Source: Endozoicomonas sp. 4G (GTDB taxonomy: Bacteria > Pseudomonadota > Gammaproteobacteria > Pseudomonadales > Endozoicomonadaceae). Taken from it: 64,000 nt of DNA. Positions 34,755-43,466 of the stretch are shown here, one piece after another (within the stretch, counting starts at the first letter, position 1; each line of letters opens with the position of its first letter). The notes under the pieces were generated by a model, which ran no database searches, was not told the DNA's origin, and saw nothing but the letters and a program-made list of their open reading frames with translations. A program made the position numbers and the translations under genes. The stretch lies in contig NZ_CP082909.1 in the NCBI RefSeq assembly GCF_023822025.1, positions 4,241,001 to 4,305,000 on the forward strand, in the 5' to 3' direction.

Positions 34755-35333
34755 TTAAATTGGGCTGACAGTTACAGTGGCTGTCCCTGTGTAAATCCCG
34801 GGATCTGCATTTGTATAATCAGGCGCTACAACAATGCTATAAGAGTTTGCTCCAGAACAGGCAGACACATTATTAAAATCGTTAGTTGTTACTGTCAGAT
34901 CATCACCACTCAGCTCACCGCTATTATTTCCCCCGACACCCCAGAGGCCATCACTAGTATCCGTACCACCAGCATCTTTCAACTGCAAGGTATATGGAAC
35001 AGTAGTACCAGAACCTGAATCAGTATTGGTAAGTTCAAATGTACCACTTGCTGTACCCATTGAAATATTAAACTGAGCAGCATTGGCAGCTACGCAAACC
35101 GGTGTAGAACCAGTGGCATTTGTAGCACCAGGCAGACCATCAGTATCATTGATCTCAACGTCTTCAAGGCCGTATATCTGAATCTTGCTGTTGTTGTATA
35201 GGGTTATATCGAAATCACCTGTAGATGAGCTGTCACTTGGACTCCCTGGATTGGTTGCAGCCTGAAGCCCAGAAGAAGCCATCCCCGCCGATAGCGCAAC
35301 AGCTATAGCTATAGCTACTTTTTTAAATTCCAT
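34755..35333 (-). CDS. Putative major pilin subunit
   Basis: A 192-residue exported protein. ATG 35333 is chosen over ATG 35345 because GGAG lies six bases before it. The signal peptide runs to about residue 26 (AIAVALSAGMASSGLQA). The mature part begins TNPGSPSDSSSTGDFDITLYNN and is rich in Ser, Thr, Gly and Asp with few charged helices, typical of a self-assembling beta subunit. Two cysteines (PVCVAAN, VSACSGANS) can form one disulfide. The GLEDVEINDTDG segment is shared with the adhesin-like protein at 31025-31993. Its position first in the pilin-usher-adhesin run, followed by attenuating hairpins, fits the most abundant subunit. Confidence 0.75.
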   Translation of the reverse strand: MEFKKVAIAIAVALSAGMASSGLQAATNPGSPSDSSSTGDFDITLYNNSKIQIYGLEDVEINDTDGLPGATNATGSTPVCVAANAAQFNISMGTASGTFELTNTDSGSGTTVPYTLQLKDAGGTDTSDGLWGVGGNNSGELSGDDLTVTTNDFNNVSACSGANSYSIVVAPDYTNADPGIYTGTATVTVSPI

Positions 35334-35637
35334 TTCTTTCTCCATTATTTATAAGTAGTCCGTAGTCTATTATTGAGTCATGCACACACCATGACAAAAC
35401 CCGATAAAACCGGTTCTCTAAGTTCACCATTGAACACGTCAGAAAAGCAACACTTATCTGAATCTTTCTGTTATATCCCCGAAAAAAAGCGTATTATCCT
35501 GACGGATTTTTGAAGCTGAGAAATTTTCTTTCAGCCTCGATCAGCTTTACTAATATTAATTAAGTGGCTTCCAAGGCAGTGCAGTATTCGAAGCGTGTAT
35601 CAGCAAACCCTCAGGGAATTTATAGAGGCTACTGAAG
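35334..35637. other. Intergenic region, pilin promoter side
   Basis: An AT-rich region of about 300 bp that must hold the promoter of the minus-strand pilin gene. I could not pick out a convincing -35/-10 pair or operator. No open frame in it looks real. Confidence 0.5.
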
Positions 35638-35760
35638 ATGAATCTGTCCCCCTACGATGAATGCCGCTGCGATCAAAAGCAATGTAGCATCAGTCGAACC
35701 TGCAACGTTATTGCCCTTCTGTTAACCATGGTTCTGATCTCAGGACTGGCTCAGGCTTAA
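35638..35760 (+). CDS. Small Cys-rich single-span membrane peptide (40 aa)
   Basis: ATG 35638 opens a 40-codon frame ending TAA 35760. The first half contains four cysteines (ECRCDQKQCSI, RTCN). The second half is one hydrophobic helix (VIALLLTMVLISGLA) ending AQA. GAGG lies upstream and a hairpin follows, so the frame has the trappings of a short independent gene. The layout of soluble Cys cluster plus helix could be a tail-anchored peptide or, if the C-terminal AQA is a cleavage site, a leader. No family was recognised; it could also be fortuitous. Confidence 0.45.
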   Translation: MNLSPYDECRCDQKQCSISRTCNVIALLLTMVLISGLAQA

Positions 35761-35787
35761 GTCTGAAAGGTTAACAACGGTTTCTGT

Positions 35788-35818
35788 ACCCACTGCCCTT
35801 CAAGATGTGGGAGTGGGT
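35788..35818 (+). terminator. Hairpin after the small peptide gene
   Basis: ACCCACT (35788-35794) pairs with AGTGGGT (35812-35818). There is no T-run, so termination is uncertain. Confidence 0.4.
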
Positions 35819-35892
35819 GCAGATTCACCGACCATCATTGAGCGAAAAACCTTATAATTCAGTCTCCATGTACTGAACACGTTCCCACCAAC

Positions 35893-36357
35893 ATGCTTGA
35901 TATCGTTCTATACCAGCCAGAAATCCCTCCCAATACCGGGAATATCATCCGCCTCTGTGCCAACACCGGCTTTCGCCTGCACCTGATCAGGCCCCTGGGG
36001 TTTGATCTTGATGATCAGCGCCTGAAACGGGCCGGACTGGATTACCATGAGTACGCCAATTTGCAGATTCATGACCACTACCCGGACTTTCTGCAAACAG
36101 TGAAACCCAAAAGGGTACTGGCTTTAAGCACCAAAGGTACGACTCGCTACTCAGAACATGCCTTTGAGCCCGGAGACGCTTTGATGTTTGGCCCGGAAAC
36201 CCGGGGCCTGCCCACCGATATTTTGAATAGCCTGCCAAAAGATCAGGTGCTGCGTTTGCCGATGCTGCCTGATAGCAGAAGTCTGAATTTATCCAATACC
36301 GTAGCCGTTATGGTGTATGAAGCCTGGAAGCAGCTGGGATTTTCGGGAGGGGAGTGA
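35893..36357 (+). CDS. trmL: tRNA (cytidine(34)-2'-O)-methyltransferase
   Basis: SPOUT-family enzyme methylating the wobble ribose of tRNA-Leu. The 154-residue protein has the expected trefoil-knot motifs: N-terminal [21 protein letters not shown], central FGPETRGLP and C-terminal [23 protein letters not shown]. Length and sequence are those of E. coli TrmL. It starts at ATG 35893 and converges on secB with a strong hairpin between them. Confidence 0.97.
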   Translation: MLDIVLYQPEIPPNTGNIIRLCANTGFRLHLIRPLGFDLDDQRLKRAGLDYHEYANLQIHDHYPDFLQTVKPKRVLALSTKGTTRYSEHAFEPGDALMFGPETRGLPTDILNSLPKDQVLRLPMLPDSRSLNLSNTVAVMVYEAWKQLGFSGGE

Positions 36358-36362
36358 GGGGG

Positions 36363-36385
36363 TGTGCCGGGGAGTGCCCGGCACA
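36363..36385. terminator. Hairpin between convergent trmL and secB
   Basis: TGTGCCGGG (36363-36371) pairs perfectly with CCCGGCACA (36377-36385) across a five-base loop. There is no long T-run, but placement between convergent stops supports a shared terminator. Confidence 0.6.
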
Positions 36386-36390
36386 GGCGA

Positions 36391-36852
36391 TCAGTTGACG
36401 GTCGCTTCCTGCTGTTCACGAGCCTGCAGGTACAGGGCGTCGAAATTGACAGGTGCCAGCATCAGCGGAGGGAAGCTGCCACGCAGAACCAGGTTATCAA
36501 TGGCTTCACGGGCGTATGGGAACAGAATGTTCGGGCAGAAAGCGCCCAGCGTGCGATGCAGCTCATCGTCACCCAGACCTTTGACCAGGAAAACACCTGC
36601 CTGCTGAACTTCAGCCAGGAAAGCCGTTTCTTTCTCTTCTTCCGAGCCGTTCTGAACGGTGATGGTCAGGGACAGTACCACCTCATACATATCATCGTGC
36701 AGCAAACGGTTAGTGGTATTCAGGTCCAGTTTAACTTCCGGCTGCCACTGAGCCTGAAACATTTCCGGAGACTTTGGCGATTCAAAGGACAGGTCCTTTA
36801 CGTAAATACGCTGCAGCGCGAACTGCGCCTGATCTTGCTGATTTTCAGCCAT
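36391..36852 (-). CDS. secB: Protein-export chaperone SecB
   Basis: Cytosolic tetrameric chaperone that keeps preproteins unfolded and delivers them to SecA. The frame reaches 36894, but ATG 36852 ([24 protein letters not shown]), preceded by AAGGAAG, gives 153 residues, the normal size. Diagnostic segments are [33 protein letters not shown] and the C-terminal [36 protein letters not shown]. It lies downstream of a rhodanese-like gene as in E. coli (yibN-grxC-secB), here without grxC. Confidence 0.97.
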   Translation of the reverse strand: MAENQQDQAQFALQRIYVKDLSFESPKSPEMFQAQWQPEVKLDLNTTNRLLHDDMYEVVLSLTITVQNGSEEEKETAFLAEVQQAGVFLVKGLGDDELHRTLGAFCPNILFPYAREAIDNLVLRGSFPPLMLAPVNFDALYLQAREQQEATVN

Positions 36853-36991
36853 TATCACTTCCTTAAACACATCGGTTCTGAATTCGATTCCCACTTAATA
36901 ATGGGGATAAAAATACCCATATCAAGTCGGGTAATCAGCAGTTTTAAAAAACGGGCCTGATCCTCTGAAGGTTCAGGGAGCGAGTCCGTTG

Positions 36992-37408
36992 TTAGTTTTT
37001 CACCAGAGGCAGACTGTCAGTCGTCCAGGTGCCCATACCGCCCTTGAGTCGAACCACCTGCTCAAACCCGGCATCTTTTAATTGCTTGCCAACGGTACCA
37101 CTATGCTGTCCCATAGCATCAACGACAATAACCGGTTTGTCCTGGTGTTTCTTCAGCTCGCCGATACGCTCAGCTACTTTGCCATAAGGCATGCTGATGG
37201 CATCAACAATATGACCTTTGTTGAAGTCGGCTTTTTCCCTGACATCGAGAACGATAGCCTTTTTCTGGTTAATCAGCTGAGTGACTTCCTGGGAACCAAC
37301 GGTCTGACCGCCTTTACGCATCTCGACAAAGAGCAGAGCACACACCAGAGCGACCAGAGCACCCACTAATATAGGGTGGTTGCCTATAAATTCAATAATC
37401 TGTTCCAT
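36992..37408 (-). CDS. YibN-like membrane-anchored rhodanese lacking the catalytic Cys
   Basis: A 138-residue protein from ATG 37408, with one N-terminal membrane helix (ILVGALVALVCALLFVEM) and a cytosolic rhodanese domain (VLDVREKADFNKGHIVDAISMP; VRLKGGMGTW). In the active-site loop the usual Cys is replaced: VVDAMGQHSGTVG has no cysteine, so sulfurtransferase chemistry is not expected. It is the E. coli YibN equivalent by position, upstream of secB and divergent from gpmI. A TTG at 37423 would add five residues. A redox-independent binding or scaffold role is inferred. Confidence 0.9.
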   Translation of the reverse strand: MEQIIEFIGNHPILVGALVALVCALLFVEMRKGGQTVGSQEVTQLINQKKAIVLDVREKADFNKGHIVDAISMPYGKVAERIGELKKHQDKPVIVVDAMGQHSGTVGKQLKDAGFEQVVRLKGGMGTWTTDSLPLVKN

Positions 37409-37453
37409 ACTGAACCAGTTCAAATATGCTTTAACGAAGGAAAAATAGCTTAC

Positions 37454-37620
37454 CCCTCACCGTTTGGAAGGTGTCGCAAAACTCTAACCACTCGTTCCCA
37501 CGCTCCGCGTGGGAATGCATACCTCCCCTGAAAAGCGGACTCTACAGCGTGAGATAGGTATGGGTTCCCACGCTGGAGCATGGGAACCAGGGTTTCGCGA
37601 CACCTCTTTGAAAGGTGAGA
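37454..37620. mobile_element. MITE-like palindromic element of about 165 bp
   Basis: The ends are inverted repeats: the left reads CTCACCGTTTGGAAGGTGTC and the right end, reversed, CTCACCTTTCAAAGAGGTGTC. Inside are two REP-type palindromes built on GTTCCCACGC...GCGTGGGAA (37493-37517) and GTTCCCACGCTGGAGCATGG (37564-37583). It has no coding capacity. This architecture matches non-autonomous repeats seen across gammaproteobacteria. It sits between the rhodanese gene and gpmI. Confidence 0.7.
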
Positions 37621-37966
37621 ACCGCGCCAGTTTTCGTGATTGATTGCCGTAAGGCGGCAAGTATACAGGCTGCTAAATCGACTTACGACCGTTTCACCTT
37701 CCTTGCCACCAGTGCACCCAAAAAGAGAGCGGTAGTCAGTATCCGCAAAATGAGTCACAAATCACCAACTGAAAACAGAGAAAATCAGGCTTTGACCAAA
37801 ACATCTGTTCTATTCTGCAAATAGCGAATTTCTATCGGCCTATCTCTGGAAACCAGCCCCAAAGCAGGTAGAATTCAAGCTCCTTAACGCTCCAAACGCT
37901 GAGCCGAAAATACTGCTCAACCTGGTTTCGCTCACCATTTTGGCCACTATGCCCAAGGTTTGATCC
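37621..37966. other. Intergenic region before gpmI
   Basis: About 345 bp with no convincing open frame. It must hold the gpmI promoter, but no clear -35/-10 pair was found. Confidence 0.5.
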
Positions 37967-39496
37967 ATGACTGACAAGCGTAAAACCACCGCCCTGATCA
38001 TCCTCGATGGTTACGGTTATCGAACAGAATCTGATTCTAACGCCATCCTGGCTGCTCATACCCCGGTGATGGATCGTCTTCAGAAGGAACATCCTTTCAG
38101 TTTCGTCTCGGGCTCCGGTCTGGACGTGGGCCTGCCCGATGGCCAGATGGGTAACAGTGAAGTCGGCCACATGAACCTCGGTGCCGGTCGCGTCGTCTAT
38201 CAGGACTTTACCCGCATCACAAAATCCATTGAGGACGGTGATTTCTTCGAGAACAAAGCGTTTACCAACACCATCGACAAAGCCGTCTCGACAGGGAAAG
38301 CGGTTCACATCATGGGGCTGATGTCTCCTGGTGGTGTTCACAGCCATGAAGATCATATCAATGCCATGGTGGAACTGGCCGCAAAACGTGGCGCTAAAGA
38401 AGTCTACGTTCACGCATTTCTGGATGGCCGAGATACGCCACCACGCAGCGCCGAAGCTTCTCTGGCAAAAACCGACGCCCTTCTGAAAGAAAAAGGTATT
38501 GGCAGGGTAGCCAGCCTGATCGGTCGTTATTACGCCATGGATCGTGATAACCGTTGGGAACGGGTGCAGGAAGCCTACGACCTGATGACCCTGGGCAAAG
38601 CCGAGTTTTCTGCCAAAACCGCAGTCGAAGGTCTGCACGCAGCCTATGAGCGTGATGAGAACGACGAGTTTGTAAAAGCCACCACCATCGGCAAAAGCCC
38701 GGCCATCATCAATGACGGTGATGCGGTGCTGTTCATGAACTTCCGTGCCGACCGGGCCCGTGAAATCACCCGGGCTTTTGTCGAAAAAGATTTTGACGGC
38801 TTCCCTCGCAGCAAAGAACCCGTCATGGCCGGATTCGTGATGCTGACTCAGTACGCCGCCAGCATCGACACGATCTGTGCCTACCCGCCTTCCGAACTGC
38901 CTAACACTCTGGGTGAGTACATGGAAAAGCTGGGAAAAACACAGCTGCGCATTGCCGAGACTGAAAAGTATGCCCACGTCACCTTCTTCTTCAGCGGTGG
39001 CCGTGAAGAGCCCTATAAAGGTGAAGAGAGAGTTCTGGTTGCCTCACCCAAAGTGGCCACCTATGACCTCAAACCTGAAATGAGCGCTCCGGAAGTGACT
39101 GACAAACTGGTGGCTGAGATCAAGAGCGGCAAGCATGACCTGATTATCTGCAATTACGCTAACTGCGACATGGTGGGTCATACCGGTGTATTTGATGCGG
39201 CTTTGAAAGCCGTGGAAGCCGTGGATCAGGCCATTGGCAGAGTGATTGAAGCACTGGATGAAACCGGTGGTCAGTGTCTGATTACCGCCGACCACGGTAA
39301 CGCTGAACAGATGGTGAATCCTGAAACCGGGCAGATCCACACGGCCCACACCTGTGAGCTGGTTCCCCTGGTTTACTTCGGACCTAAAGCCATTCAGCTG
39401 AAAGACGGGATTCTGTCTGACCTGGCTCCTACCCTGCTGGATCTGATGGGCATCGAAAAACCAAAAGAGATGACCGGCCAATCTCTGGCAGGCTGA
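37967..39496 (+). CDS. gpmI: 2,3-bisphosphoglycerate-independent phosphoglycerate mutase
   Basis: Glycolytic interconversion of 3- and 2-phosphoglycerate with Mn2+. The 509-residue protein begins [14 protein letters not shown] (metal-binding Asp) and has [18 protein letters not shown] with the phosphoserine in [30 protein letters not shown] and [14 protein letters not shown] bind substrate, and the C-terminal phosphatase-like domain has [12 protein letters not shown] and [11 protein letters not shown]. It starts at ATG 37967. In relatives gpmI is followed directly by envC and ctpA; here about 5.2 kb intervenes. Confidence 0.99.
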   Translation: MTDKRKTTALIILDGYGYRTESDSNAILAAHTPVMDRLQKEHPFSFVSGSGLDVGLPDGQMGNSEVGHMNLGAGRVVYQDFTRITKSIEDGDFFENKAFTNTIDKAVSTGKAVHIMGLMSPGGVHSHEDHINAMVELAAKRGAKEVYVHAFLDGRDTPPRSAEASLAKTDALLKEKGIGRVASLIGRYYAMDRDNRWERVQEAYDLMTLGKAEFSAKTAVEGLHAAYERDENDEFVKATTIGKSPAIINDGDAVLFMNFRADRAREITRAFVEKDFDGFPRSKEPVMAGFVMLTQYAASIDTICAYPPSELPNTLGEYMEKLGKTQLRIAETEKYAHVTFFFSGGREEPYKGEERVLVASPKVATYDLKPEMSAPEVTDKLVAEIKSGKHDLIICNYANCDMVGHTGVFDAALKAVEAVDQAIGRVIEALDETGGQCLITADHGNAEQMVNPETGQIHTAHTCELVPLVYFGPKAIQLKDGILSDLAPTLLDLMGIEKPKEMTGQSLAG

Positions 39497-39514
39497 TCTT
39501 TCAGAACCTCGTCA

Positions 39515-39546
39515 GAACGGGACTGGAAGCGAACGGGACTGGAAGC
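39515..39546 (+). repeat. 16-bp tandem duplication downstream of gpmI
   Basis: GAACGGGACTGGAAGC occurs twice head to tail. The second copy supplies the left arm of the terminator stem. Confidence 0.9.
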
Positions 39547-39564
39547 AGGACGCATCCAGTCCCG
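39534..39564. terminator. Hairpin between convergent gpmI and FKBP gene
   Basis: CGGGACTGGA (39534-39543) pairs perfectly with TCCAGTCCCG (39555-39564) across an 11-base loop. There is no T-run. Confidence 0.6.
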
Positions 39565-39572
39565 GGCCGCTA

Positions 39573-40193
39573 TCAGGAAACCGCCAGCAACTCTACTTCA
39601 AAGACCAGAGTGGCGTATGGGCCAATGGCACCACCCGCACCCTGGGCACCGTAGGCCAGGTTGTAGGGGATGAACAGTTTCCACTTGGCGCCAACAGTCA
39701 TCAGTTGCAGGGCTTCGGTCCAGCCAGCAATAACACCATTAACCGGAAACTCGATGGGCTCGCCACGATCCACAGAGCTGTCAAACACTGTGCCGTTCAG
39801 CAGAGTCCCGTGGTAGTGGGTGCGAACGGTGGCGTTGGGTCCTGGCTTTTCACCATTCTCATCACCGGCCACCAGCACTTCGTATTGCAGGCCTGATTCG
39901 GTCACCGTCACTTCATCGCGCCTGGCATTCTCAGCCAGGAATATTTCACCCTCGGCAGACAGCTCTTTGGCTTTCTCAGCTTCCTGAGCCTGGATGCGTT
40001 GGTGCATTTCGTTGAACGCTTCCTGCAAAGCAGAATGTTCAACCGCGCTGGGAGCCCCGTTCAGGGAGTCCGCCAGACCAGCCAGAACGGCATCAATGGA
40101 CAGGCCTTCAATAGGATTGCTGGCCAGCTGGTCGCCCATTTGACGGCCAATACCATAGCTTACGCGCTCTTCGACACTTGTATATTCAGACAT
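39573..40193 (-). CDS. fklB: FKBP-type peptidyl-prolyl isomerase, FklB-like
   Basis: Prolyl isomerase and chaperone. At 206 residues it has the length of E. coli FklB. The N-terminal dimerisation helices (VEERVSYGIGRQMGDQLAS through QAQEAEKAKELSAEGE) precede a C-terminal FKBP domain: VRTHYHGTLLNGTVFDSSVDRGEP, FPVNGVIAGWTEALQLMTVGAKWKLFIP, YGAQGAGGAIGPYATLVFEVELL. No signal peptide, so it is cytoplasmic (FkpA would be exported). It is inserted between gpmI and envC relative to the commoner order. It starts at ATG 40193. Confidence 0.95.
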   Translation of the reverse strand: MSEYTSVEERVSYGIGRQMGDQLASNPIEGLSIDAVLAGLADSLNGAPSAVEHSALQEAFNEMHQRIQAQEAEKAKELSAEGEIFLAENARRDEVTVTESGLQYEVLVAGDENGEKPGPNATVRTHYHGTLLNGTVFDSSVDRGEPIEFPVNGVIAGWTEALQLMTVGAKWKLFIPYNLAYGAQGAGGAIGPYATLVFEVELLAVS

Positions 40194-40418
40194 TCAATTA
40201 TTCACTTCGGATAAAACTGATGTAAACGATTCACATCGCTCAGGCGGATGCCATAAATCTGCTTTTCAGCCTTTTTATGGCGAAAGGTGGGGCACTATAC
40301 CACGAACCTGCCCGACTTCAGATTTAAAACCAGCAAAAATCCCTGTTGCTGCAGCAGGAACGACTACCCTGATAAATCTGTCCAGAGTTTCAGCTTGATC
40401 AACTTGTCGGAGTAGCCC

Positions 40419-41882
40419 GTGGTTTTGAGAAAAGTATCTCTCCTGTTCATAACTCTGTTTTCCATAAGCTTCAGTGCCATCCTTCAGGCTCAGGATGAGC
40501 TGGTCTATGTCCTCTGGAGCCTCACTTCCCGGGCAGAAATGTATCTGATTCAGCATCAGAACAATAACCGGTTCAGAGTTCTGACTTCGATCAAACGGGA
40601 CCTGAGCCTCGATGAAGCGTATTTGGGCCATAGTGGGAACATTGCTTCCAAGCGAAGCCGCATGGCCATAAAGAAAGGTGGTTATGACCCTTCTAAGAAC
40701 GCTGCGGCTGTGGCCAGAAAAATGTCCCGGGAAATGCTTGAAGCCCAGAAGCGGGTCTTGGCTCGACAGGGGATAGACCCTGTAAAAATGCCCACTTCAT
40801 TCCTCTATGCAGTCGCCGGTTTTAGTGCCACCAAGGCCAAAGAAGGGGATGAACTGTACGCCTATTTTAACCCACAGGATGTGATTGACATTCAGAATCA
40901 GGCAGAAACGGCCATTAAAGAAACCTTTCAAAGCAGCGGAATCGCTCTGACTGACATCTGGACGACCCGCGATAAAAATTTAATCAGGGAAGCCATGAAA
41001 TGGATGAAAGCAGAAGATGAGCTGTTCGTTTTTAAAACCACCTACGATCTGGTGTGTTCCATGGAACAGGGCGAGTTAAAAACCGTTGATATGAAAATGT
41101 ATCATGAGAATAGCGAAGAGGATCCCAAAGCTGACCTTGAGATGCCAATGATGGCTCCCAAGCCACGCAAGCTACCCAAACTCATTCCCAGTGGCAGCGT
41201 TCATAGCATTGGTGCCTTGGCCAGTGACGAGTTTTTCACCAGTGACAAGTTTTTCCCCGATCTCGCCGACAGCCGTTGCAATAGGCTTTTAGAGGAATGC
41301 TGGGCAAAGCTGGCACTATGGGACAAATATAGAGCTAACCATCAGTATCAGGAGATTCTTTCAGACGCACTTGCCTGTCGCACCATTACAGAACTCTGTC
41401 TGGAAGAGATTGACCTGAAAACAAAACAGATCCAAGCCCCCAAGTATCTGAAGCAACACATGGATGCAAATGCATCGGACAGTGAGTTCCTTGACCGCTA
41501 CACACAACGTAAAAGAAACAATGAGCTGGGTCATAAAATCCTGTTACTCAAGCTACAGGACTCAAACGCACCAGCGGTTCTCAAAGAGTGGTATGTAAAA
41601 CACCTGAAAGACACCATGCAGCCCACTCTGGACGAGATACAGAAACATGCTGCAGGTTTGCGTGCCAAAGCGGCAGAAAAGGGAAAATCGACCCCTCCCC
41701 ATGTTTACTTTCTGGGAGAATACGCCGAAATCAACGAGATTGATTTTGTCAATGCCTTGTTCAGAGAGCGCTTTAAGAAATGGGGACTGGCCTACTCCTA
41801 CATCGACAAGCATAAGACTCATTATTTGATAGCGGCTGGCGCTTTGAAGCTGGTCCACTCATTCCGTCAAACGAACCTCTGA
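40419..41882 (+). CDS. Secreted protein of unknown family, tandem copy 1
   Basis: A 487-residue protein from GTG 40419 with GGAG eight bases upstream. The Sec signal peptide ends AILQAQ (about residue 25). No family was recognised with confidence. The C-terminal half has SGSVHSIGALASDEFF, RKRNNELGHKILLLKL and HVYFLGEYAEINEIDFVNALFRERF. Their order faintly recalls the TraB/GumN fold (GSxHxG ... RN ... V.vGa.H), but the final His is missing. Four or more cysteines in the middle (RCNRLLEEC, CRTITELC) suggest disulfides in the periplasm or outside. About three quarters identical to its tandem neighbour. It may act in the envelope or as a secreted factor. Confidence 0.7.
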   Translation: MVLRKVSLLFITLFSISFSAILQAQDELVYVLWSLTSRAEMYLIQHQNNNRFRVLTSIKRDLSLDEAYLGHSGNIASKRSRMAIKKGGYDPSKNAAAVARKMSREMLEAQKRVLARQGIDPVKMPTSFLYAVAGFSATKAKEGDELYAYFNPQDVIDIQNQAETAIKETFQSSGIALTDIWTTRDKNLIREAMKWMKAEDELFVFKTTYDLVCSMEQGELKTVDMKMYHENSEEDPKADLEMPMMAPKPRKLPKLIPSGSVHSIGALASDEFFTSDKFFPDLADSRCNRLLEECWAKLALWDKYRANHQYQEILSDALACRTITELCLEEIDLKTKQIQAPKYLKQHMDANASDSEFLDRYTQRKRNNELGHKILLLKLQDSNAPAVLKEWYVKHLKDTMQPTLDEIQKHAAGLRAKAAEKGKSTPPHVYFLGEYAEINEIDFVNALFRERFKKWGLAYSYIDKHKTHYLIAAGALKLVHSFRQTNL

Positions 41883-41966
41883 CCAACAGGCAATGACGCA
41901 GAAGGAACTACTACCCTGATAAACCTGTCTAAATTTTCAGCTTAATCAACTTGTCGGAGTAGCCCC

Positions 41967-43430
41967 ATGGATTTAAGAAAAGTATTCCTCCTGTTCATAA
42001 CCCTGTTTTCCATAAGCTTCAGTGCCATCCTCCAGGCTCAGGAAGAGCTGGTCTATGTACTCTGGAGCCTCAATTCCCGGGCAGAAATGTATCTGGTTCA
42101 GCGTCTGGACAATGACAAGTTCAGCGTTCTGGCCTCGATCAAACGGGACATGAGTATCGACGAAGCTTATCTGGACCATGTTGGGAACATTGCTTCCAAC
42201 CGAACCCGTTATGCCATGGAGAAGGGTCATTATGACCCCTCCAGAAACGCTGCGGCTGTGGCCAGAAAAATGTCCCGGGAAATGCTCGAAGCCCAAAAGC
42301 CGGTATTGGCTCAAAAAGGAATAGATCCTGCGAAAACACCCGCTTCATTCCTCTATGCAGTGGCTGGCTTTGATGCCGCCACAGCCAAAGAAGGGGATAA
42401 ACTGTACATCTTTTTTAACCCACAGGATGTGATCGACATTCAGAAGCAGGCAGAAACAGCCATTAAAGAAACCTTTCAAAGCAGCGGAATCGCTCTGACT
42501 GACATCTGGACGACCCGTGATACCGATTTGATCGGGGAAGCCATGAAACAGATGGAAGCAGAAGATGAACTGTTCGTTTTTAAAACCACTTACGATCTGG
42601 TGTGTTCCATGGAGCAGGGAACCTTGGAAACCGTCGATATGAAAATGTTTTACAGAGATAGCAAAGAGGATTTCAGAGCTAACCATCAGATGCGGGTAAT
42701 GACGGTTCCCAAGCCGCGCAAGCCACCCAAATCCATTCCCAGTGGCAGCATTCACAGCATTGGCGCCTTCGCCAGTGACGAGTTTTTCGCTATTGACGAT
42801 TTTTTCGCCAATGCCAAAACCGATTGCAAGAGGCTTATAGAGGAATGTGAGGAAAAACTGGCACTGTGGGATGAATATAGAGCTAACCGTCAGTACCAGA
42901 AGATTCTTTCAGACTCACGTGCTTGTAGCGCCAATAGAGACCTCTGTCAGGAAGAGATTAAACTGAAAGCAAAACAGATCGAAGCTCCCCTGTATCTGAA
43001 GCAACACATTGATCCAAGTGCATCGAACAGAGAGTTCTTTGACCGCTACTCACAACGCAAAAGAAAAAATGAACTGGGTCATAGAATCCTGTTACTCAGA
43101 CTACAGGACTCACAAGCGCCAGCGGCTCTCAAAGAGTGGTATGTTAAGCACCTGACAGACACCATGAAGCCCACGCTGAATGAGATACAGAAACGTGCTG
43201 CAGGTTTGGTTACCAAAGCGGCAGAAAAGGGAAAATCGAACCCTCCCCATGTTTACTTTCTGGGAGAATACGCCGAAATCAACGAGATTGATTTTGTCAA
43301 TGCCTTGTTCAGAGAGCGCTTTAAGGAATGGGGACTGACCTACTCCTACATCAATAAGCAGGAGACTGATCAATTGGTAGCGGCTGGCGCTTTGAAGGTG
43401 ATCCAGTCATTGCGTCAAACGAACCCCTGA
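41967..43430 (+). CDS. Secreted protein of unknown family, tandem copy 2
   Basis: A 487-residue paralogue of the preceding gene, exactly equal in length, starting at ATG 41967 (the equivalent codon is GTG in copy 1) with the same GGAG. The signal peptide and the conserved blocks (AAAVARKMSREMLEAQK, FNPQDVIDIQ, AETAIKETFQSSGIALTDIWTTRD, FLGEYAEINEIDFVNALF) are nearly unchanged. Most changes lie in the 210-300 linker and the surface-like helix around 330. Equal length and retained cysteines indicate that both copies are functional. The 84-bp gap is a copy of the upstream flank of copy 1, so each probably has its own promoter. Confidence 0.7.
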   Translation: MDLRKVFLLFITLFSISFSAILQAQEELVYVLWSLNSRAEMYLVQRLDNDKFSVLASIKRDMSIDEAYLDHVGNIASNRTRYAMEKGHYDPSRNAAAVARKMSREMLEAQKPVLAQKGIDPAKTPASFLYAVAGFDAATAKEGDKLYIFFNPQDVIDIQKQAETAIKETFQSSGIALTDIWTTRDTDLIGEAMKQMEAEDELFVFKTTYDLVCSMEQGTLETVDMKMFYRDSKEDFRANHQMRVMTVPKPRKPPKSIPSGSIHSIGAFASDEFFAIDDFFANAKTDCKRLIEECEEKLALWDEYRANRQYQKILSDSRACSANRDLCQEEIKLKAKQIEAPLYLKQHIDPSASNREFFDRYSQRKRKNELGHRILLLRLQDSQAPAALKEWYVKHLTDTMKPTLNEIQKRAAGLVTKAAEKGKSNPPHVYFLGEYAEINEIDFVNALFRERFKEWGLTYSYINKQETDQLVAAGALKVIQSLRQTNP

Positions 43431-43436
43431 CCAACA

Positions 43437-43466
43437 GGCAGGAGAGGCAACAGGCTCTCTCCTGCC
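43437..43466. terminator. Hairpin between convergent paralogue 2 and rnz
   Basis: GGCAGGAGAG (43437-43446) pairs perfectly with CTCTCCTGCC (43457-43466). It abuts the rnz stop codon. There is no T-run on either strand. Confidence 0.65.

Larger units (their letters stand above)
40351..43445. repeat. Tandem duplication of about 1.55 kb carrying two paralogous genes
   Basis: The upstream flank (ACTACCCTGATAAA...CAACTTGTCGGAGTAGCCC) and the downstream flank (CGTCAAACGAACC...CTGACCAACAGGCA) are conserved in both copies. The unit therefore includes promoter-proximal sequence as well as the gene: about 40351-41896 and 41897-43445. Confidence 0.9.

Noticed and set aside
37832-38977. 381-codon frame opposite gpmI
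   Set aside because: Antisense shadow; gpmI is certain on the other strand.
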